The translations under genes were made by a program, and so were the position numbers. 45,243 bases of DNA from an uncultured Lachnospiraceae bacterium. Lineage in GTDB: Bacteria > Bacillota > Clostridia > Lachnospirales > Lachnospiraceae. Of this stretch, positions 26,352 through 35,276 are shown piece by piece; position 1 is the first letter of the stretch; each line of letters begins with the position of its first letter. The DNA is taken from NCBI GenBank assembly GCA_947626795.1, contig CANQTH010000015.1:1-45243 (forward strand). The letters are read 5' to 3'. The notes beneath the pieces are model-generated. The model was not told the origin of the DNA, made no database searches, and saw only the letters and a list, made by a program, of their open reading frames with translations.

Positions 26352-27536
26352 TCACTCCCACAGCCCCCGTATCACCGCGCAGACCCGATCCAGATCCTCT
26401 TCCGTCATCTTCGTGTCGCTCGGCAGGCAGACCCCATGCTCAAAAAGCTGCCCTGAAACGCTGTTGTCCGCTCCGGTTTCTTCATCTACGACCTTTAAGC
26501 CCCCCGTCAGGGACACGAAATCACAGTCCGCAAAGATCGGCTGCAAATGCATCGGCTTCCAGACCGGGCGGCTCTCGATGTCGTCCTGCTCCAGCGCCTC
26601 CATGATCGCAAGCGGCGTCGCCTTGCATCCTTTTTCCAACTGGATGACTGTGAGCCAGCAGTTGTTCCTCGCCCCTTCCTGCTCATCCAGGAAATGAACC
26701 CCCGACAGATCCCCAAGTTTCTTCTTATAATACTCAAAAATGAACCGTTTCTTTTCTACGCGCTCATCCAGGACCTTCAACTGCCCGCGCCCAATGCCCG
26801 CGACGATATTGCTCATGCGGTAATTGTATCCGATTTCCGTATGCTGATACCAACGCGCGGGCTCCCGCGCCTGCGTCGCCCATTTCAGGACCTTCGCCGC
26901 CACCTCTTTGGCGTCCGCGCCGTTAGCCAGCATCATCCCGCCGCCAGACGTCGTAATGATCTTGTTCCCGTTAAAGCTGATAATCCCAAAATCCCCGAAC
27001 GTCCCCGTGCATTGCCCTCGGAAATTCGTCCCCAAGCTCTCCGCCGCGTCCTCCACAAGCGGCACGCCGTGCTGCCTGCAGATTTTTGCGATCTCGTCTA
27101 TTTTCGCGCAGATCCCATACAGATGCACCGCGACGACAGCCGCAGGCTTCTTTCCCATTTTTTCATACTTTTCAAACGCAAGCTCCAACGCCTTGGGATC
27201 CATATTCCAGGTATCCTTCTCGCTGTCAATAAAGACCGGGACCGCCTTTTCATAAGCGACCGGATTGGCAGACGCCGAAAATGTCAGCGACTGGCAGAAC
27301 ACAATGTCCCCCTGCTTTACCCCGGCTGCCTTCAGCGCCATATGGATCGCGGCCGTTCCCGCCGAAAGAGCGACCGTCGCTTTTGCCCCCAGCTTTTCGG
27401 CCATCTCTTTTTCAAATTCCGTCACATTCTTCCCAAGCGGCGCGATCCAGTTGGTGTCAAACGCCTCTTTGATGTAGTCCTTTTCGTACCCTTCTTCGCT
27501 CATATGGGGCGAAGCAAGAAAAATATGCTCTTTCAT
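26352..27536 (-). CDS. pglE: DegT/DnrJ/EryC1/StrS aminotransferase (PglE-like)
   Basis: This 394-residue PLP enzyme makes a 4-amino sugar from a UDP-4-keto-6-deoxy sugar. The fold signature is clear: MSEEGYEKDYIKEAFDTNWIAPLG, ALSAGTAAIHMALKAAGV, VEDAAESLGT, and the PLP-binding Lys in ISFNGNKIITTSGGGM. NYRMSNIVAGIGRGQL and the C-terminal LPSDTKMTEEDLDRV complete it. It lies directly downstream of the PglF-like dehydratase, as expected for bacillosamine synthesis, and has an AAGGAAGG ribosome site. Related enzymes (for example in perosamine synthesis) act on other donors, so the exact sugar is an inference. Confidence 0.9.
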   Translation of the reverse strand: MKEHIFLASPHMSEEGYEKDYIKEAFDTNWIAPLGKNVTEFEKEMAEKLGAKATVALSAGTAAIHMALKAAGVKQGDIVFCQSLTFSASANPVAYEKAVPVFIDSEKDTWNMDPKALELAFEKYEKMGKKPAAVVAVHLYGICAKIDEIAKICRQHGVPLVEDAAESLGTNFRGQCTGTFGDFGIISFNGNKIITTSGGGMMLANGADAKEVAAKVLKWATQAREPARWYQHTEIGYNYRMSNIVAGIGRGQLKVLDERVEKKRFIFEYYKKKLGDLSGVHFLDEQEGARNNCWLTVIQLEKGCKATPLAIMEALEQDDIESRPVWKPMHLQPIFADCDFVSLTGGLKVVDEETGADNSVSGQLFEHGVCLPSDTKMTEEDLDRVCAVIRGLWE

Positions 27537-27622
27537 TTTCCTTCCTTCTTTCTTGTATCTTAGATATTATAACACTGCCCTATGCGGCGCGTTCCCGCGC
27601 TGAAAGCAAATCCTGTCGGCTT

Positions 27623-27733
27623 CCGTTCCCGCCGCCGTTTCGCAATGACCGCGTCCTCCAACCCGCTGTCGCTCCGCTTTGCAATGATTGCATCTTACTT
27701 ACTCAGCCCGCCGTCACTCCGCCTTGTAATGAT
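27623..27733. repeat. Three tandem copies of a CATTGC-type element
   Basis: On the minus strand the pattern ATCATTGCAAAGCGGAGC followed by GACAGCGGG occurs at 27733-27704, 27688-27659 and, less well, 27649-27623, with spacing of about 45 and 39 bases. The first copy covers the stop codon of the PglF-like gene. This resembles dispersed intergenic repeats beginning GTCATTGCGA that occur in many bacteria. The intervening bases show no gene or terminator. Confidence 0.6.
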
Positions 27734-29570
27734 ACGTCGTGACGATCTCCTGCACCCACTTGCGGATATCGTCCGGCTCCTGCTCGACATATTCCTTTAA
27801 ATGCGCGAGCTGGGACAGGAACTTCTCCTCGTCCATTTTAATCGGCTTGCCGATGTGGATCAGCTTATTTTCCGTGTCCTGCATCCCCTCTTCCTTCATG
27901 AGCATTTCCTCATAAAGCTTCTCGCCCGGCCGCAACCCGGTAAAAATGATCGGGATGTCCTCGTCCGGCTTATGCCCGGACAAAAGGATCAGGTTTCTCG
28001 CCAGATCCACGATCTTGACCGGATCTCCCATGTCAAGGACGAAGATCTCCCCGCCCTTCGCATATGCGCCCGCCTGCAGCACCAGGGATACCGCCTCCGG
28101 GATCGTCATGAAATAGCGGATGATGTCCGGATGCGTTACCGTCACCGGGCCGCCCTGCGCGATCTGCTTCTTAAAGAGCGGGATCACGCTCCCGTTGCTC
28201 CCCAGCACGTTGCCGAACCGCACCGCCACAAATTCCGTCTTGGAACGGCGGTTGTACGTCTGGATCAGCATTTCGCAGATACGCTTGGTCGCCCCCATGA
28301 TGTTCGTGGGATTGACCGCCTTATCCGTCGAGATCATGACAAAACGCCGCACCTTCCACTTGTCCGCCGCCTGGACGACTTTCCAGGTGCCTAAGACATT
28401 GTTCTTCACCGCCTCGTTCGGGCTGTCCTCCATCAGCGGCACATGCTTATGCGCGGCCGCGTGGAACACGATCTGCGGCCGATAGATCTCAAAGATCTGA
28501 TCCATCCGCTTCGTGTTGCGGACGGATGCGATCAGCGTCACCAGGTTCAGGTCCGGGTACTTGTTCCTCAGCTCATTCTGGACATCATATGTCGTATTCT
28601 CATAAATATCCACAAGCACCAGGCACTTTGGCCGATGCTCGGCCACTTGTCGGCAGATTTCGCTCCCAATCGAGCCTCCGCCCCCTGTCACCAGAATGAC
28701 TTTTCCCGCGACATAATTTAAGATCTCCGACAGATCCACCTTGACCGGGTCGCGTCCCAGAAGGTCGTTGACGTCGACGTCCTTCAGCTTGCTGACACTC
28801 ACTTCTCCGTTCACCAACTGATAAACGCCCGGCAGCCGCTTCAGCTCGCACCCGGTCTCCTTGCAGATATCCAGCACTTCTTTCACTTCTTTGGCCGGAG
28901 CGGACGGCATCGCGAGGATGATCTCATCGACCCTGTATTTCCTGACAAGTTCCGGGATGTCGGCGCGCTTCCCCGCCACCTTGACGCCATGCAGATAGCT
29001 TCCCTCCTTGCTCTTGTCGTCGTCGACAATGCAGACCACGCGCTTATGGATATGGACGCTCGTCCCGATCTCCTTTACCAGCACGTTCCCTGCCGCGCCC
29101 GCGCCCACGACAAGCACACGTGAACAGCCCTCGCCGTTATTCCGGGGCTTGATCAGCATCCGGATCGCCCGGTAAGCGTAACGGCTGGCAAACACCAGCA
29201 CGACCAGGCAGCCGCCATACAAGATATAGTAGCTCCGCGGCATCCTCATATCAAAGAAGATCATGACCGCCATCTGCACGCCCGCGGACAAAACGCAGGC
29301 CGCCACGATATTCACAAGCTCGGACGCCCCCGCAAAAGTCCAAAGGCTGCTATATAAATGGAAAAAGTAAAAGATCAGCAGCGTGAGCACGATGATGAAC
29401 GTGATATTCTGCTGGCTTTTTACAAGATAATCATGTGGGATATTTTCATATTTCCCCTCAAATCGGATAAAGATTGCCAAAAGGCTCGCCGCCACGACAG
29501 CGGCCGCGTCGTAAATCATTAATAGGATCTTTTTCAAGATCTGCTGATGTTCCTCGATCAGTGCCTTCAC
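27714..29570 (-). CDS. pglF: PglF/CapD-like membrane UDP-GlcNAc 4,6-dehydratase
   Basis: This 618-residue protein begins with four membrane helices (residues of about 10-130). A CoA-binding-like Rossmann domain follows (VLVVGAGAAGNVLVKEI, about 150), and then the catalytic SDR domain (VILVTGGGGSIGSEICRQ, about 290). The active site has ISTDKAVNPTNIMGATK, with Thr-Asp-Lys and Met in place of the SDR tyrosine, as in PglF and FlaA1. It would convert UDP-GlcNAc to the 4-keto-6-deoxy sugar for the aminotransferase downstream. The start is GTG, with GAGGAAG at short range, and a promoter lies at 29732-29760. It is the first gene of the bacillosamine transcription unit. Confidence 0.9.
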   Translation of the reverse strand: MKALIEEHQQILKKILLMIYDAAAVVAASLLAIFIRFEGKYENIPHDYLVKSQQNITFIIVLTLLIFYFFHLYSSLWTFAGASELVNIVAACVLSAGVQMAVMIFFDMRMPRSYYILYGGCLVVLVFASRYAYRAIRMLIKPRNNGEGCSRVLVVGAGAAGNVLVKEIGTSVHIHKRVVCIVDDDKSKEGSYLHGVKVAGKRADIPELVRKYRVDEIILAMPSAPAKEVKEVLDICKETGCELKRLPGVYQLVNGEVSVSKLKDVDVNDLLGRDPVKVDLSEILNYVAGKVILVTGGGGSIGSEICRQVAEHRPKCLVLVDIYENTTYDVQNELRNKYPDLNLVTLIASVRNTKRMDQIFEIYRPQIVFHAAAHKHVPLMEDSPNEAVKNNVLGTWKVVQAADKWKVRRFVMISTDKAVNPTNIMGATKRICEMLIQTYNRRSKTEFVAVRFGNVLGSNGSVIPLFKKQIAQGGPVTVTHPDIIRYFMTIPEAVSLVLQAGAYAKGGEIFVLDMGDPVKIVDLARNLILLSGHKPDEDIPIIFTGLRPGEKLYEEMLMKEEGMQDTENKLIHIGKPIKMDEEKFLSQLAHLKEYVEQEPDDIRKWVQEIVTTYHYKAE

Positions 29571-29731
29571 TTGTCTTCCTCTTTTCCCGCCCGAGCCGCC
29601 TGCCGCCTGTCCGCAGGCCGGACGCCCATTCCCTTCCTTTTCACAGGCGATGCGCCCGCTGGCGACGCGGCGCCCTGCCGCCCGCCATCCCGGATTCGCA
29701 ACTTTCCAGCCTTCTCTTCTCTGTTACCCGT

Positions 29732-29760
29732 ATTCTACTATATCTTACGAAAAATTGCAA
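29732..29760 (-). promoter_or_regulatory. Sigma-A type promoter for the bacillosamine unit
   Basis: On the minus strand TTGCAA (29760-29755) and TAGAAT (29737-29732) are separated by 17 bases. Transcription would start near 29725 and read through pglF, pglE, pglC and onwards. Confidence 0.6.
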
Positions 29761-29786
29761 TTCTCGTCCTGATTTTTCCTTTTCCG

Positions 29787-29861
29787 ACCGTAACAGTTCA
29801 GCCTTCGGCTTCACAGTTACGGACTTTGCAGCAAGTGCAAAGCCCTGGGCGGAACGGTTAC
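29787..29861. repeat. REP-like palindromic element, copy 1
   Basis: Read on the minus strand it starts GTAACCGTTCCGCCC, then CTTTGCA-CTTGC-TGCAAAG (a perfect 7-bp hairpin). A second hairpin, CCGTAACTG...GAAGCC-GAA-GGCTGAACTGTTACGG, follows. The first 45 bases recur at 42238-42281 and 44741-44784 on the plus strand. It lies just after the SGNH gene, where it could also slow transcription, but no T-run follows. Confidence 0.7.
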
Positions 29862-29869
29862 TCCGCTCC

Positions 29870-30997
29870 TTATTTTTCTTCCGCTTCTTTTTTCTGCGCG
29901 GCCCAGCCTTCCTTATAAAATTTCACGAATTTTTCGTAAGCCTCGTCCCAGCTCTCGTAGCCTTCCTGCCCGCGCTTGTCCGCAAGCTGGTACGTCTCGC
30001 TCAAATATTTCGCAAAGTACCGCGTGAACTTCACGCCGCCCCTGCTGTTCATATGGTGCGCATTGTATAAGTCCTGGGAAAAATCCATCCCGAACGCCGC
30101 ATAATACTCATCCTTATTAAAATTGATGACATTCGCCCCATGCTCCTGCAAGTACTCCGCTGCGGCGTTAAATTCCGTCTGCTCGCCCTTGCTCAGCTTG
30201 GACGGAGACACGATAAAGAGGATCTCAAGGCCCGTATCCTTCCCGTACGCCATGATCTCGTCCAAAAGCCTGGTCTGCATACCGTTCAGCTCTTTCGTAT
30301 TCCCGACCACTTCGGTCGGATCCTGCGCTTCCACCGTAAACGCCATGTTCTCAACGTTATACACGCCCTTCATCGTATTGTACGGCGTGATGAAATCGTC
30401 CCGCGTAAGCCCTTCCGACCAGCGGGAATGGTATTTCAGGAACGGAAAGTACAGCGACGCCTCGTCCAGGCTGTCCAGCATCTTGTCCGCCTCTTCCTCC
30501 CCTTCGATCGCGCGCATCTCCTCATCCTGATAATAATCCTTATAGTAATCGATGGCGTGCGCTATGGTATCCCAGCGGTTCTTGGAATATTTCATGTTGT
30601 CCGTCACGCGCCGGAACGTGCTGTCCTTCGGGCGCACAGTGGACGACCGTATGCCGCGGACGTCCACGACCGCCAGCTTGATGTCCTGCGTCTTGCGCAC
30701 CTCTTCCAAAATACCCGTCGCAAGCACCAGGGGCTGCACGTCCGTATTCAGGGCATACCCCGTTATGCCGTATTTATCCCATGCCTCCGGGGCGATCCAT
30801 TCCCGGTCGACGCTGCTCGTCCCAAGCAATACGAAGTCGATCGTATCCTCCGGCTCCGCGTAAAAAGAATGGTAGCGCTTCGTGCAGGCGAGCGCATTCC
30901 CTTCCGCCGGAAGCCCGAACACGCTTACGACCGCCCCCGCCGAGATCCCCAGAGCCACGATGAATAATAGAAACCTCAATCCCTGTTTTATCGTCAT
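29870..30997 (-). CDS. SGNH-type (DltD/AlgX-like) membrane-anchored protein, partner of MBOAT
   Basis: This 375-residue protein has one N-terminal membrane anchor (LRFLLFIVALGISAGAVVSV) and an extracytoplasmic SGNH-like domain. VLLGTSSVDREW carries the nucleophile Ser block. ILFIVSPS is the central strand, and LYNAHHMNSRGGVKFTRYF supplies the late Asp-x-x-His-type block. It follows the MBOAT gene by 12 bp, the same pairing as DltB-DltD or AlgI-AlgX/AlgJ, in which the MBOAT passes an acyl group through the membrane and the SGNH protein completes transfer to the polymer. The C-terminus is a charged Lys/Glu tail. It has a strong AGGAGGAAGG site. Confidence 0.85.
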   Translation of the reverse strand: MTIKQGLRFLLFIVALGISAGAVVSVFGLPAEGNALACTKRYHSFYAEPEDTIDFVLLGTSSVDREWIAPEAWDKYGITGYALNTDVQPLVLATGILEEVRKTQDIKLAVVDVRGIRSSTVRPKDSTFRRVTDNMKYSKNRWDTIAHAIDYYKDYYQDEEMRAIEGEEEADKMLDSLDEASLYFPFLKYHSRWSEGLTRDDFITPYNTMKGVYNVENMAFTVEAQDPTEVVGNTKELNGMQTRLLDEIMAYGKDTGLEILFIVSPSKLSKGEQTEFNAAAEYLQEHGANVINFNKDEYYAAFGMDFSQDLYNAHHMNSRGGVKFTRYFAKYLSETYQLADKRGQEGYESWDEAYEKFVKFYKEGWAAQKKEAEEK

Positions 30998-31009
30998 GAT
31001 ACCTTCCTC

Positions 31010-32608
31010 CTAAAACTGCTGGTAAATAAACTCCCCGGCCGAGTACCCTGCCCCGTAGTTCCCATAAACCATCAACACGAGGACAGCCCCAATGTAGATC
31101 GCCCAGCGGAAGAACACGTTCTGCCTCGCGATGGACTCGCGGATGCGGACGCCCCGCTCCTGCAGGATGCCCACGACCAAAAGCACAAGCACGAAGATGA
31201 AGATCACATAAAAATCTTTATACGACAGCCCAAGTTCTAAAAACGACCCGTCAAAGAACACCCACGGGTTCAGCCCCGTAAACGTCCGCTTGATCATGTC
31301 GAGCGCCACCATGCAGGAAGCCGCCCGCGGGAAAAACCGCCCGAAGCTGCTCAAGAGGAACGTGCGGAACATCTGAATGAACTTCCATCCAAAGCTCTCC
31401 GAATCAATCCCGCATTTTTTCAGCGAGCTGTCATAGACCGGCTCAAGCAGGATGCTCGACACGATGATGATCCCATTCCACAGGCCGTACCCGATATATT
31501 TCCAGCTCGACCCGTGCCAGATCCCCACCAGCAAAAACACGATGAACATCGACAGGAAGGAGGGAAGCTTCTTCCCTATGTAGCTGCCGAAGACCTTCCG
31601 GGTGCGTTTCCCCAGGTTCGAAAACGCCTTCGATAAAGAAAGCGGATAGAACACGTAATCGCGCATCCAGTTCCCCAGGGAAATATGCCACCTGCGCCAG
31701 AACTCGCTGATGGACCTCGAAAAATACGGCCGCTCGAAGTTCAGCACCATGTCAATGCCAAGAACCTGCGAAACGCCGCGCGCAATGTCCATCCCGCTGG
31801 AGAAATCCGCGTAAACCTGGAGGCCGTACGCCGCCGCCGCGACGAACAGCACAAATCCCTCATAGGAAGACGGGTCGTTAAAGACGCAGTCCACCAGGAC
31901 CGCGATGCGGTCCGCAAGGATCAGCTTCTTCATCAGCCCCCACAAGACCAACTGGACGCCCTGCGTCACCCTGTCATAGTCAAATTTGTGCGGCTCGTAC
32001 AACTGCCGCGCCAACTGGTCGTACCGCGCGATCGGCCCCTGGACGATCTGCGGGAAAAACGTCATGAACAGGGAAAATTTGAAGAAATTCCGGTCGGGCT
32101 GGTATTTCCCGCGGTATATGTCCACAATGTAGGCGATGGACTGCAGCGTATAGAAAGAAATGCCCAGCGGCAGCAGCAGCTCCAGGGCTGGAAGCCGCCC
32201 GGATATCCCCGTGCGGGCGACCACGGCGTTGATGTTCTCCGCGATGAAATTATAATATTTCAAAAATACCAAAAGCCCCAGGTTGATCAGGACGGCGCAG
32301 CCAACGACGCGCCGCTTCGCCTTCACCGCCTTGCTTTTCAAGGCCTTCTTCTCTTCCCGGGACAGCTCTTCCTTCCGCTCCTTCAGCGTCTGGGACAGCT
32401 TGCTGTTCTCTCGCCCCAGAGCCAGCCCCGTCACAAACGTCACGAACGTCGTCGTCACCAGGAACACCAGCGCCTTCGCGCTCGAACATACGTAAAACGC
32501 GTAGCTGCCCAGCAGCAGGACCACCCACTTGCATTTCCCGGGCACAAGGAAATAGAGGATGGCCAGCACCGCCACAAACATCATAAATGAGACTGAAATA
32601 AAATCCAT
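31010..32608 (-). CDS. MBOAT family O-acyltransferase (AlgI/DltB-like)
   Basis: This 532-residue polytopic protein is of the membrane-bound O-acyltransferase family. It begins with MDFISVSFMMFVAVLAILYFLV and contains the hallmark SRSISEFWRRWHISLGNWMRDYVFYPL, with the invariant active-site histidine in a second block (VGIWHGSSWKYIGYGLWNG). About ten membrane helices are visible, and the charged insert RKEELSREEKKALKSKAVK lies between early helices. It is most likely a polysaccharide O-acetylation channel. It is co-transcribed with the SGNH partner 12 bp downstream and with the glycerophosphotransferase-like gene 6 bp upstream. Confidence 0.92.
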   Translation of the reverse strand: MDFISVSFMMFVAVLAILYFLVPGKCKWVVLLLGSYAFYVCSSAKALVFLVTTTFVTFVTGLALGRENSKLSQTLKERKEELSREEKKALKSKAVKAKRRVVGCAVLINLGLLVFLKYYNFIAENINAVVARTGISGRLPALELLLPLGISFYTLQSIAYIVDIYRGKYQPDRNFFKFSLFMTFFPQIVQGPIARYDQLARQLYEPHKFDYDRVTQGVQLVLWGLMKKLILADRIAVLVDCVFNDPSSYEGFVLFVAAAAYGLQVYADFSSGMDIARGVSQVLGIDMVLNFERPYFSRSISEFWRRWHISLGNWMRDYVFYPLSLSKAFSNLGKRTRKVFGSYIGKKLPSFLSMFIVFLLVGIWHGSSWKYIGYGLWNGIIIVSSILLEPVYDSSLKKCGIDSESFGWKFIQMFRTFLLSSFGRFFPRAASCMVALDMIKRTFTGLNPWVFFDGSFLELGLSYKDFYVIFIFVLVLLVVGILQERGVRIRESIARQNVFFRWAIYIGAVLVLMVYGNYGAGYSAGEFIYQQF

Positions 32609-32614
32609 TGGTAT

Positions 32615-35260
32615 TTACCGCCTTTCCCTTTCTTCGCTGATCGTCTTCCCCAGCATCTTATCCAGGACGCGCCTGCAGCTCCCCCTGTCGTTGTACGCGA
32701 ACGTCTCCTCGATCCGCCTCGCGTATTTCTCCTTGAGCCTGCAGCCGCCTTCCATATATTCGATCACCCGCGCCACAAGCCCTTCGAGGTCTTCCTCCAC
32801 TTCCCCGAAGCCGTCCTCCTGATAATTGAAATATCCCTCCACATAAGAATGCCCGCCGGAGAAGAACTCTTCCCGGTCAAACTGGCAGTAGACGATCGGC
32901 TTGCGCAGGTAGGCGAAGTCAAACACGACCGATGAATAATCCGTCACCAGCAGATCCGATTCCGCAAACACCTCCCGGTACGCCTTCGTGCTGTCCCAGA
33001 ATACCACGTCCGGATGGCGGTGGAACAGTCCGATGGCAGGCTCGATGTTCGGATGCGGCATGAAGCAGACCGTATAACCGTATTTTTTCGCGGCCGCCAG
33101 CAATTTCTCATGATTAAGCAGCCGATCGTAAAACTTGAAATAATCGCTTTCCACGAAATCATCCCCGACAAGCCAGACGCCCGAGGCGTCCGTCCCCGCG
33201 CTCAGCGTCTTGCGCCAGGTCGGCATGATCGTGACGTACCGCTTCTCATCATGCACGAGCGCGTCGTAACGCGGCATCATGGTAAGCCATACTTCCTTCG
33301 GCGTATAATAATAGCCGTAATCCAAGATCGAGTCATATTCCGGCAGCGTGTTCACTACAAACCCGTAAAGGTTGCGGCTGTAACGGTTGAGCCAGGCCGA
33401 CTGGTCGTCCTTCGTCACGCCATGCTGCAAAAACACGAGCCTCTTTTCAAAAATAATATCCCTGTAATAATTGCCAGCCGCCCCGAACGGGTTCACGACC
33501 GGCTTATTCGCCTGGGAAGACGCCGTATAATCGCTCAAAAGGAACAGGAACTTGTGCTTCCAGGAATACAGCGGGACAACCTCCCCGTACTCCTGCATCC
33601 GCTGATAATCCGGCGCATCCTTCGCTATGATAAAATACGGCTTGACGTTCGGCAAATCCTGCCCGCAGACATAGCGGAAAAAGACTTCCCCGTTATCATC
33701 CCCGCGGTTCGGCCTGTCCAAAAACAGCCAGATCTCTTTTTTCTTAAAATGCGCCAGAACCCCGTACGCCGCCCTGGCCAGGATCGCCTTGCGGGACGCG
33801 TTCTCCGTCTTCAAAAGCGAGAGCAGCCTGCGGCAGCGCAGCTTCATCGCCCTGCCTTTCCCCGCCGGGGCGGCAACCAGCTCGCCCGCCTCCGCGTCAA
33901 AAAAGATCAGCCAGCCGTGTTTCTGGTAAAACATATCCATGCCGTTGACAAGGGGCGTGAATTTCCCAAAGCGGTACGCCTTTTGGCGGATTTCCTCCCC
34001 GCCCGCCGCGCAGACGACCTGGATGCGCAGCTCTTCCGCGCCTTCTAATGGGATGCTGCACGACGCGTACCGCTTCGTGCAGAAAACCTCCCCGAACCAC
34101 TCCGTCAGATCCTCCCGCTCATTCAGCTTCCCTTCCACGCGCCTGCCGTTCACTTCGAAAAAGACCTTGAACTCCTTCTGCCCAAACATCGCGGCCCTGC
34201 ATTCGATCTGGAGCTTCCCCGGCTCGATCCGGATAAACTGGTACACAGTATCGAGGCGGGCGCCGTCCAGGATGTCCTTCCGGCGCGCCTCGACTTCCGG
34301 GTTCTCCCGGTTTTCCCATCGGAGCTTCTTTTCCAGGAAATACTTATATTCCCTGCTCAAATACTGGTTGAACAGCAGAACCTCGTCGTCTTTGATATAT
34401 TCCGCCGCAGCCTCTATGGCCTCCTGGATCTCGCGCGCCTCATCAGGATCCTCTCCCGGCGCATAATTGTTGATGACGCGGCTGCAGTAATACATCAGGT
34501 TATATTTCGCATTTTTCACGCAGGCAGGGCTTTCTTCCCTGCAGAACGCCAGCAGCGGCCCTATGAGCGAGCGGCAAAGCTCCAGGCAGCCACCCCCCAG
34601 CATCGCCTCCCAGGGCGCCGTCGCCTCGTCCCGCGCCGCGATCCGGAGCTTGGCGTCCTTCACAAGCCCAAGCTTCGGATCCGCCGTCACGGTATAGAAG
34701 ATCTTCTTCAAAACGGACAACGTCCAGGACGGATCCGCGCAGTTCCGATCCGAGAACGACTCCCGCCGGATGAAATACGTAAAATAATTGCAATGCACGA
34801 TATGGTAATTGCGATCTAAGTCCGTCTTCCCGCCGGATTTCTTCCATTCCTTGCGGAACGCGTAGACTTCCTTCATGACGGCGGAATTTTTCCCGGATAC
34901 CGCAGGCACGAGGATCTTGCCTTCTTTTTTCTTTTCCGCATACCGATAAATCCTGGAAAGATAGTCCCCCTCATACAAAACGCCGGATTTCGTGATGTTG
35001 ACGTATTCCCCGACAGCCATGCCAAGCGCCTGCTCCAAGATCCTATCCCGGTTTTCCTCCGTGACTTCCAGATAATCCGTCCGGACGCCTTCCTGCCCGG
35101 CGCGCCGCGCCGCCTCACGCGCGCCGCCCGCTTCGTCCACGAGGACGATCTGCGCCGGAATGGCCTTCCGCTTCAGCCCCTGGCAGATGCTCTCCAGCGT
35201 CGCATCCAGTTTTTCCGTCTTGTCATGAAAAACAATAAATGTAAAGAAATATTTTTCCAT
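32615..35260 (-). CDS. Teichoic-acid-type polymer transferase: degenerate GT2-like domain + CDP-glycerol glycerophosphotransferase domain
   Basis: This 881-residue protein has two parts. Residues 1 to about 250 resemble a GT2 (GT-A) domain, but the key acidic motifs are lost. Where its paralogue at 36221 has VDDGS and FMDSDD, this one has VDEAGG and NITKSG. From about residue 500 it is a TagF/TagB-type glycerophosphotransferase: LFLDRPNRGDDNGEVFFRY, VFLQHGVTKDDQSAWL, MMPRYD, MPTWRKT, CFMPHPN and VTDYSSVVFDFAYLRKPIVY. Such enzymes add glycerol-phosphate or ribitol-phosphate from CDP donors to a carrier-linked chain. It is GC-rich, with a good AGGAG site. The GT2-like part may now be structural or bind acceptor. 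Confidence 0.88.
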   Translation of the reverse strand: MEKYFFTFIVFHDKTEKLDATLESICQGLKRKAIPAQIVLVDEAGGAREAARRAGQEGVRTDYLEVTEENRDRILEQALGMAVGEYVNITKSGVLYEGDYLSRIYRYAEKKKEGKILVPAVSGKNSAVMKEVYAFRKEWKKSGGKTDLDRNYHIVHCNYFTYFIRRESFSDRNCADPSWTLSVLKKIFYTVTADPKLGLVKDAKLRIAARDEATAPWEAMLGGGCLELCRSLIGPLLAFCREESPACVKNAKYNLMYYCSRVINNYAPGEDPDEAREIQEAIEAAAEYIKDDEVLLFNQYLSREYKYFLEKKLRWENRENPEVEARRKDILDGARLDTVYQFIRIEPGKLQIECRAAMFGQKEFKVFFEVNGRRVEGKLNEREDLTEWFGEVFCTKRYASCSIPLEGAEELRIQVVCAAGGEEIRQKAYRFGKFTPLVNGMDMFYQKHGWLIFFDAEAGELVAAPAGKGRAMKLRCRRLLSLLKTENASRKAILARAAYGVLAHFKKKEIWLFLDRPNRGDDNGEVFFRYVCGQDLPNVKPYFIIAKDAPDYQRMQEYGEVVPLYSWKHKFLFLLSDYTASSQANKPVVNPFGAAGNYYRDIIFEKRLVFLQHGVTKDDQSAWLNRYSRNLYGFVVNTLPEYDSILDYGYYYTPKEVWLTMMPRYDALVHDEKRYVTIMPTWRKTLSAGTDASGVWLVGDDFVESDYFKFYDRLLNHEKLLAAAKKYGYTVCFMPHPNIEPAIGLFHRHPDVVFWDSTKAYREVFAESDLLVTDYSSVVFDFAYLRKPIVYCQFDREEFFSGGHSYVEGYFNYQEDGFGEVEEDLEGLVARVIEYMEGGCRLKEKYARRIEETFAYNDRGSCRRVLDKMLGKTISEERERR

Positions 35261-35276
35261 TTTTCCTTTGCTCCTG

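Larger units (their letters stand above)
29571..29869. other. Promoter and palindromic-element region before the pglF-like gene
   Basis: This gap of about 300 bp contains the promoter at 29732-29760, the palindromic repeat at 29787-29861, and a GC-rich leader of about 155 nt upstream of the GTG start. The leader shows CGCCTGTCCGCAGGCCG-type pairing (29609-29625). No reading frame looks real. Confidence 0.5.

Noticed and set aside
26547-27563. Long plus-strand open frame (338 codons), and similar ones at 31685-32590 and 33014-34048
   Set aside because: They lie exactly opposite well-supported minus-strand genes in GC-rich DNA, have Arg/His/Pro-rich translations and no ribosome site.
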